Part shown: piece after piece, positions 47,956-59,831 of the stretch | Position numbering within the stretch: position 1 is the stretch's first letter | Layout of the letters: each line of letters opens with the position of its first letter | Source: Branchiostoma lanceolatum | Taxonomy: Eukaryota; Chordata; Leptocardii; Amphioxiformes; Branchiostomatidae | DNA: 64,000 nt | Assembly (NCBI RefSeq): GCF_035083965.1 | Contig: NC_089727.1 | Coordinates: 11,413,501 to 11,477,500, forward strand | Reading direction: 5' to 3' | Translations under genes and position numbers: made by a program | Notes under the pieces: generated by a model | Database searches by the model: none | What the model was told of the DNA's origin: nothing | Seen by the model: only the letters and a program-made list of their open reading frames with translations

Positions 47956-50900
47956 CTACTCCTTCTGCCCGACGGCCATTTGTTTGGCAACAGCGACCCA
48001 TCGCATGATAACCCCCTGCACCTGGTGGACATGGGTTCGAAGGTCACGACACAGCTGATTGGTCGGCTCACTCTCACAGTAAAAGTACGTCGCCACGGTA
48101 ACAGCAATGACTGACAATATGATGATGATGAGGGGAAGCTTGTAACAGTACGAGCCTGAAAAACAACAACAACACCAGTCTAAGCATTACCCCATTATGC
48201 ATATGTCAAATCAGTTTGTGTTGCTCTTTTTTACCATTTTCTCCACTGATACAAATTCAAGTATAATACTGGGATGAGATAAGCCTTGGTTGTTTTCATA
48301 CAAAAGCAAGGCTGTGCAGAGTCTAAATACACACCACACACCATGTCCCTGGGAAAGCGAAAATACACACACCTGTAGTTCTGTGTTTTTCTGGAGTCGC
48401 TGAGGCAATCCCATTTGCCTTTTCCTCTGTAACACAACAAACACATTTCATAATTAGTAGCATGACACAGATCAAATTTTTCAATCTCCTGTACAAAGGG
48501 GACACTAAGAGAAAGAACAATTCCCATTTGGGTTTACACTGGATGCTGCCCGGCACCTACCAGTGTCAGCCTTCTCCTCCTCCTGCCCCCCTCCCTCCTG
48601 CTGCTGCTGCTTCCTGCTGGCCTGTCGTTCTGCATACTCCTGTTTCCTCCTCTCCTTCTCCTCCTTCTTCTTCCTCCTGCGCAGCTCCTGCTCCTGCTCC
48701 TCCTGCAGACGCCTGGCCTCCTCCAGCTCTGTGGAGAACATCAGAGTGGAGCCATTATTTAGTGAAGACACCTTTCACTTTTTCGGTATCTAGCATCAGT
48801 TAAAAATTTCGGTCGCTAAATTACAGGATAGAATACTAGTATCAATACATGTAAAGCCATCTTATACAAAAATGCCTAGTGATAAAATTGTGATAAACTT
48901 CTACTGAATACTTGGAGGTCAGCAGCTACAGTCTATATAATACTGGTTCGTAGTAACCATTACCATCAAAAATAAATCATCACAGTTTACATTTCATTCC
49001 ATATCTACAACAGGCTGAAACTGGATAAAGAAGCATTAGGTTATTCCTTCTGGAGAAGATCATGTAAAAGAAGTGAAGAAACTAACTTCTCTGCTGCTGG
49101 AGCTGCTCTTGTCTCTTTCTTTCCAACTCTGAGTTAACAGCTCTCATGTAACTCACCACCTGAAAATACAGGGGAAAAATTAGTACACAGTCTCACAAGT
49201 CTATCATTCTTATACAAACACAACTACAATTGTTTTTAGGGTGAGGAATTAAGTAAGGAAGTTGCATACTGAAAAAGGAAAGACTTGAACCTCACCCCTT
49301 TGGCACAGTTTCTACATTGCCTCTCGTCCAGACAGTCCCCCACCACTGGCACCAGGGCAGAGTCTAGAGGATTGTCCTTCAGGTCCAGCCACTGGAGACT
49401 GGTCAGCTGCCAGAAGCTGACTGGTACAGTCTTGAGGCGGTTCTGGAACAGGTCCAGATGTCTGAGCCTGGCCAGTCTGCCAAAGTCTGAGGGAAGTTCT
49501 TCCAGCTGGTTCTTACTGAGGTCCAGCTTCACCACATGGGTAAGCTGGATACAGAAGGGATCCTGGAAAAGGTTAAACATCACTCATGAGTATAATACCT
49601 GTAGTTCTTGGATAACAAACTTCTTTATACACTACCAAGAGTTTTACCTAAGTTGGCATTTCAGTGATTCTCTGTCACCTTCCTTTGCACCACTTTGCGC
49701 TGCAGCTAGGTGTTGCTGCTGCAGCGTGAACAATGTGGTTCTTGTTACATACAATCTGGCAAACCTACAAAAGTAACTTTAAATCTTGAGATGTCAGGCA
49801 ATAAGAAACACCCACCTGTAGGTTGACCAGCAGGTTACAGGACAGATCTAACACTGTGGCCTTAGGGAGACTGGACTGTGGGCAAGATATGAAGATTTCG
49901 TTAAAAACATACATAATTATACAGTCATCATACACAATATGCTAATATTAATCAAAGGGATATACGCGATAAAAACATGACTCTAGTATCATTTGTACTA
50001 TTGATTTTTAACTTCACTTCAGTTACCTTTTTATCTTAACTTTTGTTTGGTGATCTTGAAGAAAATTTCCAGACACTACCCTACATAACATAACAGGACT
50101 GCTGGGTAGTCTCACATCCCCACAAGAATTACTTTTACATACACAAATACAATACAAGGAGAAAGCTACAACAAAATGATAATTAAGGTTCCGGCTTGGA
50201 ATTTCAAGTGACTGCCCCCAAAAGTAATCCATGAAATAAGACGCAAATTATAGGTTTTCTCAATGGTTTTGGCTCCAGATTTTTTGGTTATCACTATAGC
50301 AATGTGTAATCTCAATCAGTGTTTCCGCCAGAGGGGCGTCTTCCCGTCAAATGACGGCCTTATGTCACTTTGGACGGCCTGAACTCAGACATAGGCCGTC
50401 CTCTTTAAAAAAAAGACAAACTAAATGCCGAGAAATCGGGAAAAAAATACGAGAGGTCGGCATAATTTCTTTGTTTTTCTTTGTTACTGCGGGCGTGGGG
50501 ACGCTCTATATCGTTGGACATTCACTCTCTTTTGTTTGTTGCTATCGTTAAGCTTGCGAAGAATCGATGTCGGTGCCTTTGGCATACGGTGATCTCATTA
50601 AAAACCCGTTTTTCAAGACTCAATCGAAGAAAGTCATCGAAGAAAACAAGGAAAAACGTAAACAAACCAAGAATTTCGCCCGTGCATTTCAGCCTCTATG
50701 TCGTGATTTGCCGCGATTCGCCGCGATTCGCCATCATTTCTGACCGTATTCGACACAATATATATTCCTTTGAATGTTTTTCCGTTAAAATTCTCCAAAT
50801 GTACCGTGGATAAATCGTTTTTTTCGCTATGAATTCACATCATTCGAGTCGCAACCTGCCCCGTCCCGGGCCGTCCGCCATGTTTTTAAGCTCATTGATA

Positions 50901-52736
50901 TGCAAGGTTCTAAGCGCTGATTGGTCCGCGTCTTTAAATCTGTGCTCTGATTGGTTGACGGCAGGATGTCACGTGACCACAGGGCGGGAAAACCCCTTTT
51001 ACACTTCAGGCGTTTCTGGTCAATATAGATCGCATTTTGTGACGATTGAAGCAGTATTATAGCGACCTCCGTAACAAATTGATTTTGAAAAATTAACAAA
51101 GTTTTTTCTGATCACAACATTCAGTTACTTTTCCTGGTCAATTAATTTTCGCGGTACGGTCAATTAATTTTCGCGGTACGGCCCTCCCCAAGTGGACGGC
51201 CTCTCAGTCGCGGTCTGGCGGAAACACTGATCTCAATCTTTTATATTTCCTGAAAAGCCTGATCTTCGTAGCGTTTAACGGTTGCGGAGTTTTGGTTGTC
51301 CGCGAATACTTCCTGGTATCAGTGGGCGATGACAGTAAGGCCGCATTGTTGCCTGATGACCCGAATCGTGCGTTCTATGTGCGTATTGTATTGTTTTGCG
51401 GAAAACGTATCCTCATGATTTTTTTATATTTTTCTTAATTGCACAGACAGAATGATGACCTTTATTGCCGTGTCAGTCATTATCCTGGAAAATACGTCTT
51501 TTCCGTGCAGCGGCCTTGGAAGAATGCAAAAAAAACAGCAGTTTTTGGGTGAAAATTGCTTACAATTATGGTTTTTACCCACAAAATAATTTCCACAGAA
51601 AATGTCAACTGAGCTTGTCCGGCAGTGGCAAGGTACCCCTTTCGCCCGGAAAACGATGTCTGGAGGAGCGCTAAGCGTCTTTCTGAGAACTTGTCAAATC
51701 GGCCCCAAAACGTTTTAAAAATACCTCAGAACCGAGACCATAAGCGAGAGGCGAGCCCAGCCATACATGCGGCGGATGTCGCACAAGTGGAGGTAAAGGG
51801 TCACTTCCTTCAGAGAAATTCCCTACGATTGGTCCAACTGACCAATCCTATCATTACTGTATTGTAAATGTGTCCTCACCAGCAGTTGTACAGGAACCTT
51901 GGAGATGTTGGACAGACTCAGGTCCAGCTCATTGCCCTCCAGACGGTCCTTCAGCTCCTTCAGGGTCCACTTCGTCTCACCTTTACCTGATGGAGGAAAA
52001 CACATCAATCCTTGGGAATATAAATACAGAAGGATTTATATGCAGGAAACAATGACTTTTCTACTCCGCATCTGTCTTAAAGTATCTTTCTATGGTAGGG
52101 CTGACTTTATAATTATAAAAACGTTAAGTATAGCGTTATCAATACAAATTAGGTTCAGACAAAGAAGAGCAGACAACAACTGGAAAGGGTAAATGGCTTG
52201 ATGAGCTGTTTCATGGTCATGTATTAGTATCATCATGTAAGCAGTGTATTAGTATATATTGGAGATCAACATTATTTTTTGTGGTTTTCTGTTGCGTCTT
52301 CAGCTGTATGATTCTTAATCCACCATAATTTTTATGCAAATGATTTATACGACAAGCAAGATCATAAATTTTGTATTCCTAAGCCAGGCAAGCAAGTGGG
52401 AAAATAGTGTACATAAAAACGTTAAAATACGGTGCCGATGATTTGCGGTTTACCACAGCGGTTATCTTATCACACCTTTATCATTTCTGGTTGATATTGC
52501 GTCACTGGTTGCAACAACCGTGCAACGTGTCACCATGTGTGGCGTCTTGTTTCCAAGGGTACATAACATCGTTTTACTCATTACCTAAGGCAAGAAAAGC
52601 ATTCCTGTACTGTTGGTACCATTATTTATGATAACAAATTTATCCCAATGGATTATGCGCGCTGAAATCTGGATGAAAAGTTAGTTATTTACCATTTAAA
52701 ATGATGAAATGTGAAACTTTACTCACCAGCTGCCAT
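47956..52736 (-). CDS. LRRC59: LRRC59, ER-anchored leucine-rich repeat protein (8 exons)
   Basis: LRRC59 (p34) is a tail-anchored ER and nuclear-envelope protein with cytosolic leucine-rich repeats, linked to ribosome binding and import of FGF1. Minus-strand exons: 52727-52736, 51880-51986, 49816-49875, 49296-49562, 49087-49159, 48561-48728, 48373-48426, 47956-48155. Phases are consistent, giving 312 residues (human 307). The LRRs include [40 protein letters not shown] and [12 protein letters not shown] followed by [15 protein letters not shown], close to the human protein. A charged coiled coil ([20 protein letters not shown]) precedes a single membrane anchor at about residues 254-272 ([17 protein letters not shown]). 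Exon 1 codes for only ten bases. It is divergent from PAM16. Intron 2 holds a 913-bp hAT-like element. Confidence 0.93.
50309..51237. mobile_element. 913-bp non-autonomous hAT-like element in LRRC59 intron 2
   Basis: Positions 50317-51229 start with CAGTGTTTCCGCCAGA and end with TCTGGCGGAAACACTG, a perfect 16-bp inverted repeat. The element is flanked by ATCTCAAT at 50309-50316 and 51230-51237, a perfect 8-bp target duplication diagnostic of hAT-type insertion. The interior is CpG-rich, has a tandem pair of CAATTAATTTTCGCGGTACGG near the right end, and has no transposase frame. Confidence 0.92.
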
Positions 52737-52837
52737 TTTGAAAAGTTCACCTTTGACCTTCAGCTATGACGCATGCGTGTTGCGTAAGTCAGAGGACGTC
52801 TGCCTGGTGAGACGACACGAGAAGAAATTATTTGGTG
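52737..52837. promoter_or_regulatory. Bidirectional promoter of LRRC59 and PAM16
   Basis: Only 101 bp separate the start codons of these divergent genes, so their promoters must overlap. The interval contains CATGCGTGTTGCG and ACGACACG, CpG-bearing and free of TATA boxes. Function is inferred from spacing. Confidence 0.6.
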
Positions 52838-55378
52838 ATGGTGAGTTTATTTCTGCTTTCAATTGTATTTTATCGCTATAACTCTGCACAAACATTCCGT
52901 AACATGTACCGGTACATAGTATGATGTTGAATACAGTAATTTTACAGTGAACGTGCACTGGTACCCAGTACTAGTGATGTTGCCCTCCCACGTTTTTCGC
53001 ACGTTGTGTTCATCACGTTGTGTTGACCTCGGCCTAGAGTAGAGTAGAGTAGAGTAGAGTAGAGTAGAGTAGAGTTTCTTCGGCCAGGTAGGAATCGGCT
53101 GGTTCCATTTTAGGCCGCTCTCAAACATTTGGCACAACTGTCGTCCTCTGGTTCGAATCCTCCATTTACACTGTGGACTGTGTAACAGAGCTATGTATAT
53201 CTGTTCTACATGAAGAGTTACTTAGATAAGCACCGAACAAATTATTTATGAAAAATACGAGATGATGTAACACTAACAGTCCCATGAGCAGACATGGCAT
53301 TCTATGTTGAACGAATTTTGTGTCCTGGGCCTACAATACTTAAAATATAATATCCTTGATTTTTCTATTGTGAGCCACAAGTTGTCCAGATGTGTTTTAC
53401 TCACTCTGTTCTTGGCCACACATACCTCATTATAATTAGTAATACAACATGTAACTAGCACGTCAGATCATTGTTCACAGTTCCTACCTCTCCCCATACA
53501 GGCAAAGTACCTTGCGCAGGCTATAGTGTTAGGAGCTCAGGTGGTGGGACGAGCCTTCAGCAAAGCCCTGAGACAGGAGTTCCAGAGTAAGTCAGGCAAA
53601 CATCACCTCTCACTGCCTCCCTGCTATATTACCCTTTCAAGTTTCAAAAAATGAAGATATAACACACTTGATCACATGATGCTTTTACGAAGAAAGAACA
53701 AGTTTATATCTATGGTGTTTTAAATTGTATCTTAAGAAGATTCATGAACAGTATCCAATATGAGGCATTCGCCTGTCACATCCAGTGACTTATCTCCTGT
53801 TCATGGAAAGAATAGATAATGTTATTCAGATACTTTCCATACTTCTTATGAGTATTCACAATAGTTTGACTTCACCCAAACTCCGGAGCACAATCTTCAG
53901 GGGTGCCTAATCATTCATACAAATTCATATAACCCAAATTTTACCCAAACTTACCCAAATTTTCGTTTGATCAACTCCAATCCATATCTTTATCAAGGAC
54001 TTGATCAGTTGAAAATTTGGGTGAGTCCAAATTCTTGTGTTGGAAATTGCAGTTTAACTTAGATACAGGATGACTTCTACCAACACAGATGAACGTTCAA
54101 ATGAAGATGATTATGGTCAGGATTGCTTGAAAACTGTGAGTGTTGGTAGTGTTTAGCAGGAGCTCGACCAAAGTAAAGTAAGTAGTGGTAGTAGTGTTTA
54201 TTGTTCTTTAGTAGAGGGTGTGTAATAAAACGTAGGCTGACTCTACTTTGCGTGTTTCCCTCCAGATGCTCAACAAGCCCAGCGAGCAGCAGGGGGAGGC
54301 AGACAGGGCGCCAAGAGGGCAGCCAGCGATAGCATGATGGGAATCTCTGTACAGGTAAGCTGATGATTACTAAGACAAGCCTCTTTCAACATGTCAACAT
54401 TTAAAGCAGTTTGCAAGGTATTTTTAAGACCATAGATGCAGAGACATGAACATGAATTACAAGTAGAAGGGCCAGAAATTTTGAATTGGGCACTCTGGTA
54501 GATTCTACTGTGTGTTTCCTAAGCAGATCAAAATGATCTGAACTGTAGTATTCATCATCATCAGTCAACGTGCTGAAGCACTGTGTTAATCTGTTTTTAT
54601 TCCCACTACAGGAGGCCAAACAGATACTGGATGTTGACAAACTAGACAAAGAACTTATTGAAAAGGTATGTCGTTAATAATTCCCAACAAAGACACAACA
54701 ATTTGAGATGTCCTTATCTTTGCAGAACAACAATTACCTTCAAGTTCCCATACTGTAAGTGGTATGAAACCACAACATGTACCAGATCATAAAACATACT
54801 GTAATTCTTCTTTCTTTCACTGTAACTTTATGTTCACTGTTTTCACGGCCACCTCTGTACTGTGAACTTATCATCACCGTGAAAAACCTGTTGCTATTAT
54901 TTATGATTCCTTCACATATCCGTTCTGTAAATCACTTGCCGCCACCATGAAGTAAAAGTTCAGTGAAAATGTCAATTTTCCTTTCACCTCAAAATCGTGT
55001 TACCGTCAAGATAAAGTGAATTACAGTAATAACTACCAGTTGTTTGAAAAGTGCCCTTTGTCTTAAGTTAGGGGTTTCAGCATTGACATGTATTTTGTAC
55101 TTTGCAGAATTACACACACCTTTTTGATGTGAATGACAAGAAAAAAGGAGGATCATTCTACTTGCAATCAAAGGTAAGGTTCCTTTTTAAAAATCAAGCT
55201 GTTTTATTGTATTTACCACCTAGCACATTTCTATTAAGAAAATTCATCAAAACAAAACTTCATATTTTGTTTTGTTCCACTGCAGGTCTACAGAGCAAAG
55301 GAAAGACTGGATGAAGAGCTGAGAGAAGCTGATGTCAAATCAACAAAAGAGAAACAGAAAGAAGACTCTGCTTCATGA
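52838..55378 (+). CDS. PAM16: PAM16 / Magmas, mitochondrial import motor J-like subunit (6 exons)
   Basis: PAM16 is a J-like protein of the TIM23 presequence translocase motor in the inner mitochondrial membrane. It pairs with the J-protein PAM18 (DNAJC19) and regulates stimulation of mtHsp70. Exons: 52838-52840, 53502-53586, 54266-54354, 54612-54665, 55108-55173, 55286-55378. Phases agree and give 129 residues (human 125). The N-terminus [20 protein letters not shown] and the J-like region ([17 protein letters not shown], then [20 protein letters not shown]) are close to human. As in the family, the HPD tripeptide of true J domains is replaced (DVNDKKKGG). The first coding exon carries only the initiator ATG, directly followed by GTGAGT. 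Intron 1 holds an (AGAGT)8 repeat and intron 4 a MITE. Confidence 0.95.
53036..53075. repeat. (AGAGT)8 microsatellite in PAM16 intron 1
   Basis: Eight perfect copies of the pentamer AGAGT. Confidence 0.97.
54799..55026. mobile_element. 228-bp MITE with CTGTAATTC ends and TA duplication
   Basis: The left end CTGTAATTC and the right end GAATTACAG are inverted repeats, each flanked by TA (54797-54798 and 55027-55028), as in Tc1/mariner-type insertions. The interior has repeated motifs of TTCAC with GTGAA. It lies in PAM16 intron 4. Confidence 0.75.
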
Positions 55379-58300
55379 CATTATGGAGAGTATCATAGCC
55401 AAAGGGGCCATCAGACAGACGAGGCAGGGAAGTGGAAATGACTGGGGATGTGTTACTTTGTGGGACACTTGATCTACAACTTGGACTGAATAGGATGTTG
55501 AGTGTCCTTTACAACAGTTGAATCTTGTGTAAATATTATAATTCAAAGCTCATAATAATGTACAGAACTGTAGATTGTACATGTCCATAGATAGATGCAA
55601 GTTTTATTCAACAAATTAAATCAACAATTTAGGTTTCCCCACCCAACCATAACATTGGCAGGTCTCATATTAAGATGCCATAGAGCATTCCAGTTGTCCA
55701 TTTGGTTGATGTAGTACTGTACTTTGGTTGATCCAGTTGCCAAAGTAATTCAAGCTGGGTTTTGAAAATCAGTTTAAAACCATTCAGCCAGGGAACATCC
55801 ACTTTGAGTGTATTCTTACCATTAGAAGTCGATGCGCCTGTTAGGTGTTAATGTCCAATACCAGTAAGACCCTCCCCAACAATCATTGTCAGGTGGTAGA
55901 TTGTGGCATTGATTTAACAGACTGTCACTGTATTTGTGGATGAACTCGTACACAACCTGAATATTGACATAATAGCTAGATATATTACAGATACTATCAG
56001 TGTTCATATTATGAGTGTTCAAATTATGTACACTGATGTTTATGAAATATATCTAGGCATTCATATGCTGTCTACAAGAATAAATCATCATTTTATTAAG
56101 TTTTTCTCAACATGAATCATTCTTTGGTGGTTCTAAATGCTCTACAAAGCAGACAAGAACATCATGTAGTGACAATAATAGCATATTTATTGTACAAAAC
56201 TACAACATATGTATACAACATGTGGCACTGCACAGGCATCTAGGTGTGAGTTCTACACATAAAATACAAATATATAGACTCTGAGGATTTGGTACAAAAC
56301 TGGGACCAGCCCAGGACAAATTGTCAATGCACGCCATACAGACATAGATTTCTTACTATAAACGATAACACAGTACTGTGGGCTTCCACACAAAAGAACA
56401 GTCCGACTACTGTCCATTTTTTTAACACATGTCCTCAGTTATACATGTTAAAACACTTCAATATAGAATTCACTAGAAACATTTTTGTATACCAGACCAC
56501 TCTTTGAGTTCCCAGCAGACATATTTCTTGACCAGTGGCTTTGATCTTAGTGATCAAATTAACACCATTCCTGGCTGGTTTCTTAGATTTGTAGACCAGA
56601 TTCCAAAATTTAACCATCTGAAACATAATGCCCTTCAGTAACTGGCTTGTCAAAATTTGAACCTTGGTTGGAATGTACATTCCATGGCACAGTAAGCATG
56701 CTCACTTCAAACTCTACTTTCAGTTGTATTTGACTTGGCAGCTTGTACTACATGTACATGTATCTTATCTATAATCGAGGTAGTGTACAACACTCATACA
56801 AAATATTTCAGGGTTTTTACATCCTAGAAACATCGTTATGCCAGGGTGTCATCACTTCTGAGGAAATGATTGAAAGATTTTGGCAGAACTGATTTGTGGC
56901 AGAAACAGCAAAGATTCAAATTTGTGGCATTGGTCGAGATTGATCTTAAACTTGTGGCCCTACTTTTGTGATCTAGCTGTGCACTACAGCTGACTCATAC
57001 GAAAATGCAACATGCAAGAAAACAAGCAAAACCTCCCATGTATTACTTATTCTAGCCCACACAAGTTGATTACTTGTGTACTAGATATCCTTTTGACAAC
57101 AGAAATGATAAAGACCTAACCTATTACACAATCTTTGTAGAGATGACAGCTCAGGAATAGGCACAACACTTCCAGGTGGCAAGCATATGTTGTTAAGTTA
57201 TTCCATCATAGCTGAAGGACTCTGATGTCTTCCTTTGAAAATAGGCAGTACACAACTGGCAACAGTAGAGGATCACATCTTAACTGCAGTGAGAAGCTGC
57301 TAATGTTGGTGACTTCTAGACCTGTGCAAAATAGTGGTCCCGCCACTGACTAACAGACATCTATGTGGCAGAAAAATATCCACATCTGCCAGGAACGACG
57401 AGTTAGCTCTGTTGTAAGTACAAATCCCCAAAGTAACAAAACACCGGTCACTTAAAACTTGGAAAGACACTACATGACGTTTCTAACATGCTTTCGAAAG
57501 TCAAAAATCACGATAACTATATACGTTATAGCAATCATAAAGATACAATAAACATATAGGAATACATGCTCTTTTAAAGATATCTAGAACTTAAAATTCT
57601 GTATAAAGTTTAAACATAGATCTAACAACATTGTGTCTTGATCCAATTTTAAGTAGACCAGTGTTCAAACTTCTGTTAAACTGTGTTCTTTAAGGCAAGA
57701 CTGTGAAATATCAGCTAAATTCTGACATTACATTGTATGATATACCTCTAAAAGGGCTACCCTTTTCTATTTTTTTGCATATAGAGATTTTTCCATATCA
57801 TAGTGTATTTACATTATCTTACATGATTTGGCAGTCGGTTGAAATGGAACATTCAAACTCTTCACCAGTCTGCCTAGGGGGTAGTACTAGTATTTCATAA
57901 AATACCCAAGGCATTTGCCTCCTCTACCTTATCCAACTGTGAACTGGTCCCTCACAGACAACATACACTTGTTACAGTGTAACTTATACATCGTTGGTGT
58001 CAATATAGCACAAACAAACTAACTTCCCACTCATATTCAAGCTTTCAATGTTTCTTACAGAAACTTGTGTACTCGGAACAGAATCACACGGCCAATACTC
58101 TCACAATGAAGAATCAAAATCCTCCATCTAAGGATAGAACCAAAGTCAATTCATTTGAAACTTTACACTTACATCAGACAAGCAGCTCCAAAGCACCTTG
58201 CAGTCACATTGATCTGTAAGTTACATTCACAGTACACATAGTGGCTGTGTTCATACACATCATTTATAGGCAAAGCCTAAAAAGACTTGCTGGGTCCCTG

Positions 58301-58487
58301 TCAATCTTGTACTAGAACCCCCATATAAAATCCAGTCACACAAGTTGTGATATGTCCTGGCTTTCATCAGTTCTCATTTCAATGAATGCAACATTCCCTG
58401 CTTAACTGTGTGACCCTACTACGGTATCTTCTCTGAGAAGTTATGCACCAACTGAATTTGGTCCCTATCTTTAAAAAAAATGTCTTC
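55379..58487. other. Overlapping 3' regions of convergent PAM16 and GLIS2
   Basis: Plus-strand AATAAA at about 56081 may end PAM16, and the TTTATT at about 56188 (AATAAA on the minus strand) may end a long GLIS2 3' UTR. The two ends would lie within about 100 bp. No other gene was seen. Confidence 0.45.
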
Positions 58488-59792
58488 TCAAGACTCCACT
58501 TCTTTTGGTCCCAACAAGTCTGCGTGTCGTGAAGTGCCGTCTGTTGACAAGTCCTGCACCTCAGAGTCCAGTTCGTTACTGGAGGCGATCAGCGATTGGT
58601 CCAGCTCATGGCCCTCTGAGCTGACCCCTTTGGTGGGGGACTCCAGAGGGGGGAGGGAGTTGGAGGTGGTGACCACACTGTCTGTCGTCGCACTCAGGTG
58701 AGCGAGCACACCTGACGTTACTGTGGACGACAGGAAAGGGTTGGATTTATTCAGAATGGGTGACAGACCGATGGGTGTGGTTGGGGATGTCACAACGCCG
58801 ATGTAGGTTGGTGTAGCGATGTACGTGTGGCCGTGGTTGGGGAGGTGTGAGATACTGCTCAAGTCTAGGGGGCTGGGACAGATGACTGTAGGGCTGACCA
58901 CTGTCACCAAGGTGGCCTGCTGATCCTGTCCTGTAGTCGTAGCAATAACGAACTCCTGGGCACCGGGAATGGTGAGGTCGGCCTGCGAGCTGCCGTCATT
59001 AGGGGAGGAATCCCCGTCCCCATCCGAGGTGTCCCCGCTCTGCTCTGCTGCCAGTTTTTTCTCCAGCTCCTGCCGTTTCTGCTCCTGTCGAGCCTGCTGC
59101 AGCTCCTGCTGCTTCCTGAGCCACGCCTCCTGCTGGTCCTGGTTCACGTAGTGCCCGTGGGACTTGATGTGCTTTCTGAGGGAGCTGGGGTCTGTGTATC
59201 TCTTGTTGCAGCCAGCCATCTTGCAGTAGTAAGGCTTCTCAACATAGTGAGTCCTTGTGTGCTTGAAACGGTCGCTGGAGTTGGAGTATCGCTTGTTGCA
59301 GCCTTCCACAGGACACACATATGGCTTCTCTCCTGGAGAACAATTAATGGAAAACAAGGGTGTAGTTGTATCACTCTCACATTATCCTTCAGCTTTCTTG
59401 TGTCATAGCATATATACAACTGGACAAAACCCGCGCAAATTAAAAATGCTGCACTCTTACAAGTAAAATGTAAATACATGCAACTACAAGACATTCTTGA
59501 GTCTGAGATTCTTTCAATGTACAAATAGATGGTTCCGCTGACCTGTATGTGACCTGTTGTGAATCTTGAGGTTCTCCAGCCTTGAGAAGCACTTGTTACA
59601 TCTGGGACATCTGTGTGGCTTTTCATTGGTGTGTGTCCGTACATGTATCAACATCTTATACCTGCAGGACAAAGTAAGAAACCTGAATGACACAAATAGG
59701 TATCTCCTTTCCTATCCTACTAATATCATATCACAAACTCTGGCCTTTTTTCAGTTAACTATATTTAAGAGCACAGAAAACTAATTTCACAT

Positions 59793-59831
<39 letters not shown>

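Noticed and set aside
59797-59826. CA repeat as a regulatory Z-DNA element
   Set aside because: Ordinary intronic microsatellite; nothing in the sequence supports a function.
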